Part shown: in pieces, positions 26,330-35,319 of the stretch
Layout: each line of letters opens with the position of its first letter
Position numbering within the stretch: the first letter of the stretch is position 1
NCBI GenBank assembly: GCA_024276425.1
Contig: JAJRXF010000052.1
Location: forward strand, 1 to 60,704
From: Actinomycetes bacterium
Lineage (GTDB): Bacteria > Actinomycetota > Acidimicrobiia > Acidimicrobiales > SZUA-35
Direction of reading: 5' to 3'
Length of the DNA: 60,704 bases
Program-made: the position numbers and the translations under genes
The notes under the pieces: model-generated
Databases searched by the model: none
The model's input: the letters and a program-made list of their open reading frames with translations, nothing else
What the model was told of the DNA's origin: nothing

Positions 26330-27997
26330 CTACACAAAGCGTCGCATGTGACGGAGCTTGGCGTCCCGTCCCAGCCACTCCTGTGCTGTCTTTGCCCGTC
26401 TGGCAAGTTGGTCGACGGTTGCGGTCGAGACCTTCGACACTCCCGACAGCCGATTCAGTTCAAAGTTAATGGCGGCATGATTCTTGCCCGTCTTTGCTGA
26501 AAGGTCACGAGCCAACTCGGCGTTGAGTTCGCGCAAACGATCACGCTCCCGCCGGTCTCGGCGGCCAAGAAAAGTCCCCAGCGCGGCGGGGGGAAGCGCA
26601 GCCAGGTCGATCTCCAACGCGGGATCGGCCAACTCATTGACCTCTGATTCTTGGGCCACTGAGTTGAATTCGACGTCCTCTGACGGATCGGCAAATATGT
26701 CTTCGACTTCCTGAAGACCAGTTTCGGTCGAGGACAGCACTGTGAACAATGACATCTGTTCGCTTTGGTCGTCCAACGGATCCAGGGCGGTTTCGTCCTG
26801 ATCGAAGGCCGCGTCTGGCGACTCCTTCTTCTTCAGACTGTGGCGACGCGACTCCGCGATGGCAATCCCATAGGAGCGCAAACGCACATCGTCGGGCATG
26901 AACATGTAGGCCCGCTGATGACCTCGACCGGGGGTGTAGCGAACAATACGCCCGACTGCCTGACGAAAGAAGAGCTCAGTTGTCGTCGTCGTGGCATACA
27001 CGGCAACCCGTAGCCGGGGGATGTCCACTCCCTCTGAAATCATGCGAACAGCGACAATCCACGGCGAGTTGCCACCAGCAAAGCGGGCGATTTTGTCCGA
27101 GGCCTGAGGGTCCTCAGAAACTGCCACCATAGCGTTGACCCGGAAGCGGGTTTGAAGCAGTTCGGCGATTCCCCATGCATGGGCCTGATCGATAGCGATC
27201 ACTAGGCCTCCCGCTTCGGGGTGAGTTCGGCGGATCTTCAGTAGCTCCTGATGGGCATGGCCAATCACGCTGGGCACCCACTCACCCTCCAAACTGAGGG
27301 CGGTTCGGAGCCGCTGGTTTGCTTGGGTGCGGGCAAGTGGATCATCAAAGGTGGCGGACAATTCGGCCCCATCGGGAGCCATCCATTCCATGTGGCCTCC
27401 GAACCGAGGAAAGAAAACTGGACGCACAACTCTCCCATCATCCATGGCATCCCCATAGCCGTATTCGACGTTAGGCACGACTTGGTCATTGTCGTACTCA
27501 ACGAAAGGAATAGAACGGGTGTCACTGCGAAATGGGGTGCCAGACAACGCCAAGCGGTGGCAGGCCCCAGCAAAGGCATCCTTTACCCCATCACCCCAAC
27601 TTCGTTCCTCTCCCGCATGGTGGATCTCGTCCAAGATAACAAAGCCGTTGTCCGCCATTGGACGGATCGTCTGGGGCGAAGCGCCGACCTGTTGGTAGGT
27701 GGTGACAACTCCGTGCACATCACCGGGAAGGCCATCGGAGGGGGTCCAATCTGAATCGAGGTGAAGATTGAACTGCTCGGCGGCATCGGCCCACTGTTCC
27801 TTGAGATGTCTGGTGGGCGCAACCACGATCAATCGACCAAACAGACGGGGCATGCTGAGGCGAGCAGCCGTCAGCGCGAACGTAGTCTTGCCCGCTCCAG
27901 GAGTGGCAACGGCAAGAAAGTCGGGCTTGTCGTGGGACTCGAAAATGTCGAGAGCCCGACGCTGCCAGGGTCGCAAACGGAGCTTCTTGGAAGCCAT
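26330..27997 (-). CDS. DEAD/DEAH-box superfamily 2 helicase
   Basis: 555 residues from MASKKLRLRPWQ. Helicase motifs occur in order: RPWQRRALDIF (Q-like), Walker A ATPGAGKTTF (31-40), VVAPTRHLKEQW (Ia), DEIHH (123-127), LALSGTPFRSD (III) and, in the second RecA domain, VRMISEGVDIPRL (V) and FRQAVGRIVRYTPG (VI). It resembles the XPB/type III restriction-like group, with no nuclease or methylase partner nearby. The C-terminal 200 residues are acidic, then basic and helical, with no recognised domain. The start could be four codons further upstream. It is divergent from the ABC operon across 61 bases. DNA repair is a plausible role but unproved. Confidence 0.85.
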   Translation of the reverse strand: MASKKLRLRPWQRRALDIFESHDKPDFLAVATPGAGKTTFALTAARLSMPRLFGRLIVVAPTRHLKEQWADAAEQFNLHLDSDWTPSDGLPGDVHGVVTTYQQVGASPQTIRPMADNGFVILDEIHHAGEERSWGDGVKDAFAGACHRLALSGTPFRSDTRSIPFVEYDNDQVVPNVEYGYGDAMDDGRVVRPVFFPRFGGHMEWMAPDGAELSATFDDPLARTQANQRLRTALSLEGEWVPSVIGHAHQELLKIRRTHPEAGGLVIAIDQAHAWGIAELLQTRFRVNAMVAVSEDPQASDKIARFAGGNSPWIVAVRMISEGVDIPRLRVAVYATTTTTELFFRQAVGRIVRYTPGRGHQRAYMFMPDDVRLRSYGIAIAESRRHSLKKKESPDAAFDQDETALDPLDDQSEQMSLFTVLSSTETGLQEVEDIFADPSEDVEFNSVAQESEVNELADPALEIDLAALPPAALGTFLGRRDRRERDRLRELNAELARDLSAKTGKNHAAINFELNRLSGVSKVSTATVDQLARRAKTAQEWLGRDAKLRHMRRFV

Positions 27998-28058
27998 GGG
28001 GTCGATCATTGTGCCCGACTGCCACCCACATGAGAACCCCAGCTGCCAGACTGTCCCG

Positions 28059-28973
28059 GTGCCGCTTGTGTCCGCCCTCAATATCTCCAAGACCTACGGC
28101 CAATTCTCAGCCCTCAGCGACGTGAGTTTCGAGATCGAGCAAGGGATAACTGGCCTACTTGGGGCAAATGGGGCCGGCAAAACCACCATGCTAGGCATGA
28201 TTATTGGGCTGCACGCGCCAACAAGCGGCACCCTCGAAGTCCTCGGTCACAATCCGTGGACGGCCGGTCCAGCAGTCAGGGAACGCCTGGGTTACGCACC
28301 GGAGCACCACACCCTTCCCCCGGATATGCCGGCGGTCGAATTTGTTCGCCATGTCGCCGAGCTTCACGGCCTCCCAAAGGATGAGGCGGCCACCCGTGCC
28401 AGTGATGCTCTGTGGCTCGTCGATCTTGGCGAAGAGCGATTCCGCTCAATGGGCACAATGAGTACCGGCCAACGACAACGAGTGAAGCTAGCCCAAGCTA
28501 TTGCGCATGACCCGAATCTGATCCTCTTGGATGAACCAACCGATGGCCTCGACCCGGTTCAACGCGACGCCATGCTCGACCTCATCCGCCATGTGTCGTC
28601 CGAGATCGGGATCAATGTGATCTTGTCCTCACATCTGTTGGACGAGGTGGAGAAGATTTGTGACAGCGTGGTGATTATTGGCAATGGTGTCACACTGGCT
28701 GCTGGCAAGCTCGATGAGCTGAGAAATACCGACAGCACCGGTGTCGTTTTGGAACTTGACGCCAACGACGAGCAGGTCGAGTGGGTCCTGACCTACCTTC
28801 GAGCCCACGGCCTCCAAGCCGCGGCCAACCGCCGTCGGATCACGGTAGAGGGAACGGATGAAACCGTGTTCGACATCACCCGCGACGCGTGTGTCACTGG
28901 TGACATTGGCATTGTCCGGCTAGGCCCGCGTTCTCTGAGTCTGGAAGACGTTTTCTTGGAGCAACTCGGATGA
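28059..28973 (+). CDS. ABC transporter ATP-binding protein (pair 1)
   Basis: About 304 residues from a GTG. Walker A GANGAGKTTM (about 35-44), signature MSTGQRQRVKLAQ, Walker B ILLDEPTDGLDP and the switch region VILSSHLLDEVE are all present. The C-terminal extension is typical of ABC-2 (DrrA/CcmA-like) ATPases. A second GTG at 28068 is an equally possible start, and no ribosome binding site is clear. It overlaps the following permease gene by four bases, so it is the first gene of the four-gene export operon. Confidence 0.88.
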   Translation: MPLVSALNISKTYGQFSALSDVSFEIEQGITGLLGANGAGKTTMLGMIIGLHAPTSGTLEVLGHNPWTAGPAVRERLGYAPEHHTLPPDMPAVEFVRHVAELHGLPKDEAATRASDALWLVDLGEERFRSMGTMSTGQRQRVKLAQAIAHDPNLILLDEPTDGLDPVQRDAMLDLIRHVSSEIGINVILSSHLLDEVEKICDSVVIIGNGVTLAAGKLDELRNTDSTGVVLELDANDEQVEWVLTYLRAHGLQAAANRRRITVEGTDETVFDITRDACVTGDIGIVRLGPRSLSLEDVFLEQLG

Positions 28974-29836
28974 CCGACGCCCAAATCTTCGATCAGGGAT
29001 ACCGAACCTACAGCGGTCCTCGAACCGGGCTTCGAGGCGCACTACGTTCGCTCGTCATCGCCTCACTGCGCGCCACTCTTGGACTCGGACGAAAGGCCAG
29101 ACACAAGATCATTCCGATCCTCACGATCGCCATCAGCTACTTACCAGCAATCGTCATCCTCGGGATCGTCGTGCTGCTTGGCGAAGTCACCGCTGACGAA
29201 GCCAACTACTACGGATACTACGACGGAGTCATCAGTATCGCTGTCGTTCTTATGGTGGCGTTCATGGTGCCCCAACTCCTGTGTACCGACCGGCGAACCG
29301 GTCTACTTGGGGTATATCTGGCCTCGCCTCTCAACCGTCCTACCTACCTCCTAGGCAAAGCCATCACCGCGGTTATTCTTCTCCTCACGGTCACTCTTGG
29401 GCCACCGCTCATCGTCCTCCTTGGCTACAGCCTGCAGGGTGTGGGGCCTGACGGGTTCACAAACTGGGTCGAGACCTTCGCCAAAATCATCTTGTCCTCC
29501 CTGGTCCTTGGCATTTTTCTCACCTCCATTGGGCTCGCGATCTCGGCGACCACGGACCGGTGGGGAACGGCCACCGCCACCATCATCGGGGTTCTGATCG
29601 CCTCAGGCATCGTGACTGGTTTGCTGGTCGAAGAGTCTGACCTGTCGCCTGCTATTCGGCTGTTCAGCCTGGTCTCCCTACCACTACAACTCATTCACCG
29701 GATCCACAACGACGAGGGCTTCTGGACCTATTCCGAGAACCCAACCTGGTCACTGTGGCTCGCCTTTTTTGGCTGGGTTCTGGCCAGTCTTGCCTTTGTG
29801 TGGAGCCGCTACCGAACCCTCTTGGTCCGGCGATGA
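28970..29836 (+). CDS. ABC-2 type transporter permease (pair 1)
   Basis: 288 residues with six hydrophobic segments. YRTYSGPRTG at the N-terminus and the middle block LLCTDRRTGLLGVYLASPLNRPTY (split here by position: charged loop then PLNRPTYLLGK) are typical of ABC-2 permeases that pair with the preceding ATPase. Helices VILLLTVTLGPPLIVLLGYS and SLVLGIFLTSIGLAI follow. It is coupled by ATGA overlaps to the ATPase genes on both sides. The substrate is unknown. Confidence 0.85.
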   Translation: MTDAQIFDQGYRTYSGPRTGLRGALRSLVIASLRATLGLGRKARHKIIPILTIAISYLPAIVILGIVVLLGEVTADEANYYGYYDGVISIAVVLMVAFMVPQLLCTDRRTGLLGVYLASPLNRPTYLLGKAITAVILLLTVTLGPPLIVLLGYSLQGVGPDGFTNWVETFAKIILSSLVLGIFLTSIGLAISATTDRWGTATATIIGVLIASGIVTGLLVEESDLSPAIRLFSLVSLPLQLIHRIHNDEGFWTYSENPTWSLWLAFFGWVLASLAFVWSRYRTLLVRR

Positions 29837-30870
29837 CCCAGCCACCGCGACCGAACCAGGGGCCACCCAGCCAACCTCCGGTTGGGAGTCAGGAGCCCGC
29901 GCCAAACCCGTCGATCAGTCTGCCCCCGCCAACACTGTGGCCCCCACCCGATGCCACCATCGTGGCCAATACGGTTTCGAAATCCTTTGGCGACTTGGTA
30001 GCTGTTAGTGGAGTCACCTTTGCCGTCCAGCCAGGTGTAACCGCCCTGCTCGGCCCCAACGGTGCAGGCAAGTCAACGATGCTGCGCATGCTTTCGGGCC
30101 AGGTAAAGCCGACAGGAGGCGAAATCTGGGTGGCCGGGGGAAACCCGAGGACCGATACCGATGCTCGTGGCCGCATAGGCCTCGTCCCCCAACAAGACGG
30201 TGTTTTCGAACGAGAGATTGCACTGAATGTAGTCAAGATGGCGGCAATCCTTAGCGACATCGAAGACCCGGAGGGACGGGCGCGCTGGGCCCTAGATATT
30301 GTCGAAATGGATCCCGAGCTTGGCCGCACGGTCGGCACCTTTTCCAAGGGGATGCGCCAGCGAGTCAAGATCGCCCAAGCCCTGGTTCACGACCCGACGG
30401 TCTTCATGATGGACGAACCGCTCAACGGTCTAGACCCACGTCAACGCCGCCATATGGTCGAGCTCTTCCAGAAGCTTGGAGCAATGGGCAAGACTGTCCT
30501 CATTTCCAGCCATGTGCTTGAGGAAGTCGAGCGGTTCGGGTCCCACGTCATTGTTATTGCCAAGGGCCGACTCGCTGCTCAGGGCGACTTCCGAGACATC
30601 CGTAACCTGATGGACAATCAGCCCCTTCGAGTCCGAGTGGGCGCCACCAACCTCCGGCTTGTGGGGGCCGAACTATTGCGCTCTGGAGCTGTCGTCAGCT
30701 GCACCATTGTTGATGACAAGACACTGGAGGTCACCACTAACAGCATTATCAGGTTCCGCCGGGTGGTGGCCAAGATCTGCCAGATGTCGAACTCTCGTCT
30801 AGAAGAGGTCACCCCACTAGATGATGACCTGGAAAGCGTTTTCCGCTATTTGACTGGAGGTGGACGGTGA
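29833..30870 (+). CDS. ABC transporter ATP-binding protein (pair 2)
   Basis: 345 residues. A Pro-rich N-terminal extension of about 40 residues precedes the ATPase domain, which is unusual for this class. Walker A GPNGAGKSTM, Q-loop VPQQDGVF, signature FSKGMRQRVKIAQA, Walker B VFMMDEPLNGLDP and the switch VLISSHVLEEVE are intact. The start overlaps the previous permease by four bases, and the stop overlaps the next permease's GTG. The second ATPase is clearly diverged from the first, so this is not a recent duplication. Confidence 0.88.
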   Translation: MTQPPRPNQGPPSQPPVGSQEPAPNPSISLPPPTLWPPPDATIVANTVSKSFGDLVAVSGVTFAVQPGVTALLGPNGAGKSTMLRMLSGQVKPTGGEIWVAGGNPRTDTDARGRIGLVPQQDGVFEREIALNVVKMAAILSDIEDPEGRARWALDIVEMDPELGRTVGTFSKGMRQRVKIAQALVHDPTVFMMDEPLNGLDPRQRRHMVELFQKLGAMGKTVLISSHVLEEVERFGSHVIVIAKGRLAAQGDFRDIRNLMDNQPLRVRVGATNLRLVGAELLRSGAVVSCTIVDDKTLEVTTNSIIRFRRVVAKICQMSNSRLEEVTPLDDDLESVFRYLTGGGR

Positions 30871-31583
30871 AGAAATTCCAGATCTTGTTCCGCCTTTTCT
30901 TTCGGCATCAATTGACCAGTGGCCGAATGTTTCTGATCGGCGGCTTTAGTGTCCTGCTGATCGTGATTACCTTGGCTACGGCCAGCTCGTCCGAGGGCCC
31001 CGACCGGGTGTCCGTCACTCTTGATGTGTTGTCGGTTCTCGGACTCGGATTGTCCGTCCCGATTGTCGCTCTGGTCTTGGCCAGCTCAACCCTTGGCGAC
31101 CTGGTCGAGGACGAAACGCTGGTGTATCTTTGGCATCGACCGTCACCTCGCTGGCAAATCGCCTGGTCGGCCTGGACGGCCGCTGTTGCCATCACCCTGC
31201 CCGCGACCAGCATCCCCCTGGGCTTAGCTGGTTGGCTAGGAGCGGGTTCGCTCAAGGTTGGTCTCGCCATAGCCTTGGCGAGCGGAGTGGCCTCGATCGC
31301 CTACTGCGGCCTATTCTCCTTCGCCGGAGTCATAGTGAAGAAGTCAGTGCTCTGGGGTTTGCTTTACATATTTATCTGGGAGGGTTTGCTATCCGGCTTG
31401 TTTCCTGGCCTGAGTCGACTCTCGATTCACTCCTACGCCACCGATCTTGCGATACGAGTTTCTGAGGCTCAACCCGTGAATGGGCTGCACTCGGTGACGG
31501 CGTCCATTCTTGCCTGCAGCTTGTTCGCCATCGGCTTTGTGGTCTTGACCACCTGGCGGCTTAACCGCATGGATGTGGCCTAA
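30867..31583 (+). CDS. ABC transporter permease-like membrane protein (pair 2)
   Basis: 238 residues from a GTG preceded by GGAGG at six bases. About six hydrophobic segments are visible, with DETLVYLWHRPSPRWQIAWS as the cytoplasmic loop between helices 2 and 3, where ABC-2 permeases contact their ATPase. It is the last gene of the four-gene operon. It is likely to form a transporter with the preceding ATPase, or a heteromeric exporter with pair 1. Confidence 0.8.
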   Translation: MKKFQILFRLFFRHQLTSGRMFLIGGFSVLLIVITLATASSSEGPDRVSVTLDVLSVLGLGLSVPIVALVLASSTLGDLVEDETLVYLWHRPSPRWQIAWSAWTAAVAITLPATSIPLGLAGWLGAGSLKVGLAIALASGVASIAYCGLFSFAGVIVKKSVLWGLLYIFIWEGLLSGLFPGLSRLSIHSYATDLAIRVSEAQPVNGLHSVTASILACSLFAIGFVVLTTWRLNRMDVA

Positions 31584-31610
31584 CGACGTTGGGCGCCTAG
31601 GGTGCGGTGA

Positions 31611-32921
31611 ATGCAGCTTCGCAGCCCCTATGACCGGGATATCGCTGCCCTGGCGATCCCGGCCCTGGGCACCCTAGTGGCCGAACCTCTCTACGTTCTG
31701 GCCGACACCGCGTTTGTTGGCCACCTCGGAACAAGCGAACTCGCTGGGTTGGCCCTGGCTACAACCATTCTCCTCACCCTGCACTCGGTCCTAATCTTCC
31801 TGGCCTATGGAACAACGGGTCCGGTGGCCCGTCTACTAAGCGCCGGACAGACCACCGATGCAGCCCACCGTTCCTGGCAGGCGATCTTGCTCGGCGGCCT
31901 CCTCGGCACAGTTTCGATCGCCGCCATCGCCGTTACCGGCAATTCCATACTCGGCCTCTTAAGCGACGACCCCAACGTTCTGCAAGCGGCCAAGACCTAC
32001 CTCTACATTAGCCTGGCCGGGTTCCCATTCTTGATTGTGACCATGGCAGCTAACGGATGCTTTCATGGCCGCCAAAACACTCGCACACCCTTGCTGTTGG
32101 CAGTGGCGGGAGCGCTCGCCAATCTAGCCATCGAGTTTGTGCTCATTATTCTTCTGGGATATGGGGTTGGAGCCTCGGCCCTTTCCACCGTACTCGTGCA
32201 GGTAGCCGTCGGGCTAGTGGCGGTCTGGCTGGTTGGCTCGTGGTCCAAGGCTCAAGGTGCGCCCTGGGGTCCCGATTTTGGGGCAATGCGTCATCTTCTT
32301 CGCAGCGGTAAGGCTTTACTGGTTCGAGGGATTTGTCTGCGGGGCAGCTTCAGCCTGGCCACCGTGGTGGCGGCCTCTATCGGGGTCGTCGAGCTCGCTG
32401 CTCACCAGGTGGCCACCGGTATCTGGATTACGCTGACGCTAGCTCTTGATGCAGTCGCCATCGCGGGACAGGCTCTAACCGGTAGATGGCTCGGTATTGG
32501 GGATGTCGTCAAGGCCAAAGCCGCCACTCGACGCATGATCGAAATCGACTTCGCGGTGGGAGCGGTCATGGGCGCCATCGTGCTCCTCCTTCGTGGCCCG
32601 CTATCCAATCTGTTCACCGGAGATGTTGGTGTGGCCAAGGTCGTTGCCTTCCTACTCATATATCTAGCCCTACAACAGCCGCTTAACGGGGTGGTCTTTG
32701 CCCTCGACGGAATTTTGATCGGGGCTGGTGACTTTGACTATCTCGCGAGATCCATGGTCTTCGCCGCTGGAACTTTCGCCGCTATGGCCTGGGCAGTGGT
32801 GGCCACTGGAGGTGGGGTCGGTTGGCTCTGGTTGGCGATCGGGGCATTCATGCTGGTTCGTCTGATCACTCTGAGACACCGTTGGCACCGCGACCAATGG
32901 TTGGTTGTTGGCGCCGACTAG
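31611..32921 (+). CDS. MATE family efflux transporter (DinF-like)
   Basis: 436 residues with twelve hydrophobic segments in two related halves. Typical features include the N-terminal IAALAIPALGTLVAEPLYVL, DTAFVGHLGTSELAGLALA, and the helix-7 equivalent SFSLATVVAASIGVVELAAH with HQVATGIWI. It probably exports cationic compounds by Na+ or H+ antiport, of the DinF subgroup. It starts 27 bases after the ABC operon and may be read through from it. Its stop shares CTAG with the convergent gene. Confidence 0.88.
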   Translation: MQLRSPYDRDIAALAIPALGTLVAEPLYVLADTAFVGHLGTSELAGLALATTILLTLHSVLIFLAYGTTGPVARLLSAGQTTDAAHRSWQAILLGGLLGTVSIAAIAVTGNSILGLLSDDPNVLQAAKTYLYISLAGFPFLIVTMAANGCFHGRQNTRTPLLLAVAGALANLAIEFVLIILLGYGVGASALSTVLVQVAVGLVAVWLVGSWSKAQGAPWGPDFGAMRHLLRSGKALLVRGICLRGSFSLATVVAASIGVVELAAHQVATGIWITLTLALDAVAIAGQALTGRWLGIGDVVKAKAATRRMIEIDFAVGAVMGAIVLLLRGPLSNLFTGDVGVAKVVAFLLIYLALQQPLNGVVFALDGILIGAGDFDYLARSMVFAAGTFAAMAWAVVATGGGVGWLWLAIGAFMLVRLITLRHRWHRDQWLVVGAD

Positions 32922-33601
32922 GGAATCTGAAGGCATCGGTCCTGCATGACAGAAAGGGGTTCGAGAATGTCGGGATGGGCGCGGGCTGTTACGAGCCGGG
33001 CGACTTCGTCTTGGCTCTGGTCGATCTCTTGCATTCCACTAGTCAAGGAGCGCGATATCGCACGGAGCTGGGCCAGAGCCTGACCCAGGGGGTCTTGGGC
33101 CATGCCCGGACTCTCGATTGCCTCCGTCAAAGCCCACTGCAACGCTGACGCGGCCTCGTTCCGCTCTCCATCATCAATCAGCGAATCCAGGCCAAGTGCC
33201 ACCGGATCCAGGACCTGAAGTAGCCATAGGGCACGACAGATTATGGCCTCTGGCTCCCGCGGTCCGCACCTCTGGTCGTCTAGCTGAGCGATCACAACTG
33301 CATCGAGGACAAGACGCGTTGGGCTAGGGTCAGTCTGGCTTGCCTGAAACTGCTGCGGGTCGAAACTGGTGCGGCAAGGATCGCCCGAAGAAAGATCCTC
33401 CGGTCCGGAGATCGCTTGGGCCGGTTGGACCGGGGCAGGTGCCGGTTCCAACTTTCGGAGTGGCGGGTCTTGTTCGCCCAACGGTGTGGCACCGCCCCAT
33501 GCCACAAAGGGGAGTGCGACCAAGGCAAGGACGGCGAAGGCAATCACTCCTCGGACTGCTCGGCGGGTCCGCACAAGATTGCGAAACGAGATACTGGACA
33601 T
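32918..33601 (-). CDS. Secreted or anchored protein of unknown function downstream of the sigma operon
   Basis: 227 residues starting after a strong GGAGGA site. A basic N-terminus (FRNLVRTRRAVRG) and the hydrophobic stretch VIAFAVLALVALPFVAW form a signal or anchor, followed by a Pro/Ala linker and a helical domain (about 85-215) with three or four Cys. I recognise no family. It lies 71 bases after the putative anti-sigma gene on the same strand, so it could belong to that operon or be its target. The stop overlaps the MATE stop by four bases. Confidence 0.7.
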   Translation of the reverse strand: MSSISFRNLVRTRRAVRGVIAFAVLALVALPFVAWGGATPLGEQDPPLRKLEPAPAPVQPAQAISGPEDLSSGDPCRTSFDPQQFQASQTDPSPTRLVLDAVVIAQLDDQRCGPREPEAIICRALWLLQVLDPVALGLDSLIDDGERNEAASALQWALTEAIESPGMAQDPLGQALAQLRAISRSLTSGMQEIDQSQDEVARLVTARAHPDILEPLSVMQDRCLQIP

Positions 33602-33606
33602 GACAT

Positions 33607-33612
33607 TCCTCC
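33607..33612 (-). promoter_or_regulatory. Strong ribosome binding site for the secreted protein
   Basis: GGAGGA on the minus strand, five bases before the ATG at 33601. It confirms that this gene is translated independently of the operon upstream. Confidence 0.75.
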
Positions 33613-33672
33613 GGGATCGAAATCAACCGGGGAAGGACATGCAGTAATCTAGCGACCATTCTGGGCGAATCG

Positions 33673-35319
33673 CTACGGGCTCCAGATCCAGACGGAAATG
33701 CCAACAATGACTGGACCATCCGGAGTTTGCTCGACATAAAGCGTGACCACTCGGTCGACGCTGTCAAACTCGGAGCCTGCCGGACGAATGGACACCCGGG
33801 CGAGACGGGCAAAATTCGAGTCGATCGCAGCCTGATCCAGAGGGTAGGGACTCTGGAATTGCCCGTCGAGGTCCAGTTCTACCTCATCGGGGATGCCCAG
33901 GAATGTCCGCAGGCTGGTGCGAACCGTGTCGGTGTAGGCCGGATCCATCTTCCATTCTTGGGTTTCGTCGTTCCACCATGCCGAACTAGCCAAGTCCTGG
34001 CCAGACACATTCCGCAAACCGCGAATCCAGCCGACCTGAACGGGTTTGCGTCGCGGGTCCGGCCATAGCGAACCATCAATCTTGACGTTCGGATCGCGGA
34101 CCGCCAGCAGGAAAGCCTCCGCCACCTGGCGAAGCTCCAGTTCCGAAACCATGCTAGTGCGAACCAAGTAGCGCGCATTCACCCAGCCTCGGGTCCCGTT
34201 CTCGGTCTCGATCGCCCACCAGTCATAGGGCCCAGTTAGGGAACTCGGAACCTTACCTCGACGATAAATTCCCCCCTCGCCCGGCGCAAGAACTCCCAGC
34301 ACCTCGGCGTCAATGGAGGGCGAGGATCGCATAACGAGCCCCTGTTCGAAGTCATCGACGGGTATGTGGGCCACGGCGTATTCCACCGAACTAAGCGGGG
34401 CTTTGAAGAACACCGGAGTGGCGGAGAACTCACCGATCGAACTAGATCCGACGTTTCCGGCTTGCACGACCACCCACCCAAAATCATGACCCATGACGGG
34501 GATATTGCTGATCGTGGTTGTGTCCCCGACTTGAACGGCTTGGGCATCGAGCAGGACACCATCGTTTGATGAATAGAGTCGAAGGTTGGCCTGGCCCGAA
34601 AAACTCCCGGTTCCAATAGTCGAAAGCTCGATCGTCGGTTCTGTAATCCACGAATCACCCAGATCCCCGATCGTGACGGCGTCGCTAGTGGCGCCAGTGA
34701 CCAGATACTGGGGTTCTCCCGCGGCGTTCATCCGGACCGCCAGGTCCAGGGTCGTTACGAGGTTCCCAACTTCACCAGCAGAATCCTGAGCGAAAACCGC
34801 AACCGTTGTCCCCTCGGGACGGATCTCAGCAAAGTTGGAGATGCGCACCAGTTCCAAGAAACTGAGAGCTGCGTCAGTCGGGGTTGGTGCCAGTGGACCA
34901 GCCGTCAAATTCGGTGCCACAGGAAAGTCACCCACAGCCAATGGCACATCATCGACCGCGGACTCCGCGATCGGAGCTTCCTTCTCAGAGACCTGAGTTG
35001 CCTCCGGAGTCTGGCCGGGGGTTGCCGCCATGTCGGTGACCACTTGTTGTCCGTCACCTCGGAGACCGAAATACCCGACCATGCCGACCACGAGGAGAAG
35101 GCCGGCGGCGAGGGCCATCGTCCGCTGCTTGGAGCCGCGTCCAGTTCGGTAGTCCGCCCGCTGGGTGTTGAGCCGCTGCTGCAGCTTGACATAGGCCTCG
35201 GGCCTTGGTTCGAACCGGTCTGCCTGGTCCCGCATGGTCCTTCGGAGCTTCGCTTCAATCATGGGGTCTGGTTCGTTGATGAGAGAATCTTTCATCTTGC
35301 GACTAAGAAATTCGTTCAT
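33673..35319 (-). CDS. Membrane-anchored putative anti-sigma factor with Gmad2-like and SH3-like domains
   Basis: 548 residues. About 65 cytoplasmic residues (KLRRTMRDQADRFEPRPEAY and on) precede one membrane helix, RTMALAAGLLLVVGMVGYFG. The outer part has a Gmad2-like immunoglobulin-fold segment (GTGSFSGQANLRLYSSNDG to GWVVVQAGNVGSSS) and then an SH3-like domain (VMRSSPSIDAEVLGVLAPGE, DWWAIETENGTRGWVNARYL). Its ATG overlaps the sigma factor stop. That position and topology make it the likely anti-sigma partner, sensing the envelope through the Gmad2/SH3 region, though the cytoplasmic part has no recognisable zinc anti-sigma motif. The regulatory role is inferred from context. Confidence 0.75.
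   Translation of the reverse strand: MNEFLSRKMKDSLINEPDPMIEAKLRRTMRDQADRFEPRPEAYVKLQQRLNTQRADYRTGRGSKQRTMALAAGLLLVVGMVGYFGLRGDGQQVVTDMAATPGQTPEATQVSEKEAPIAESAVDDVPLAVGDFPVAPNLTAGPLAPTPTDAALSFLELVRISNFAEIRPEGTTVAVFAQDSAGEVGNLVTTLDLAVRMNAAGEPQYLVTGATSDAVTIGDLGDSWITEPTIELSTIGTGSFSGQANLRLYSSNDGVLLDAQAVQVGDTTTISNIPVMGHDFGWVVVQAGNVGSSSIGEFSATPVFFKAPLSSVEYAVAHIPVDDFEQGLVMRSSPSIDAEVLGVLAPGEGGIYRRGKVPSSLTGPYDWWAIETENGTRGWVNARYLVRTSMVSELELRQVAEAFLLAVRDPNVKIDGSLWPDPRRKPVQVGWIRGLRNVSGQDLASSAWWNDETQEWKMDPAYTDTVRTSLRTFLGIPDEVELDLDGQFQSPYPLDQAAIDSNFARLARVSIRPAGSEFDSVDRVVTLYVEQTPDGPVIVGISVWIWSP

Noticed and set aside
26330-27997. Helicase as a restriction or defence-system component
   Set aside because: No methylase, nuclease, or other defence gene lies nearby. 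The neighbours are a hydrolase and an ABC operon.
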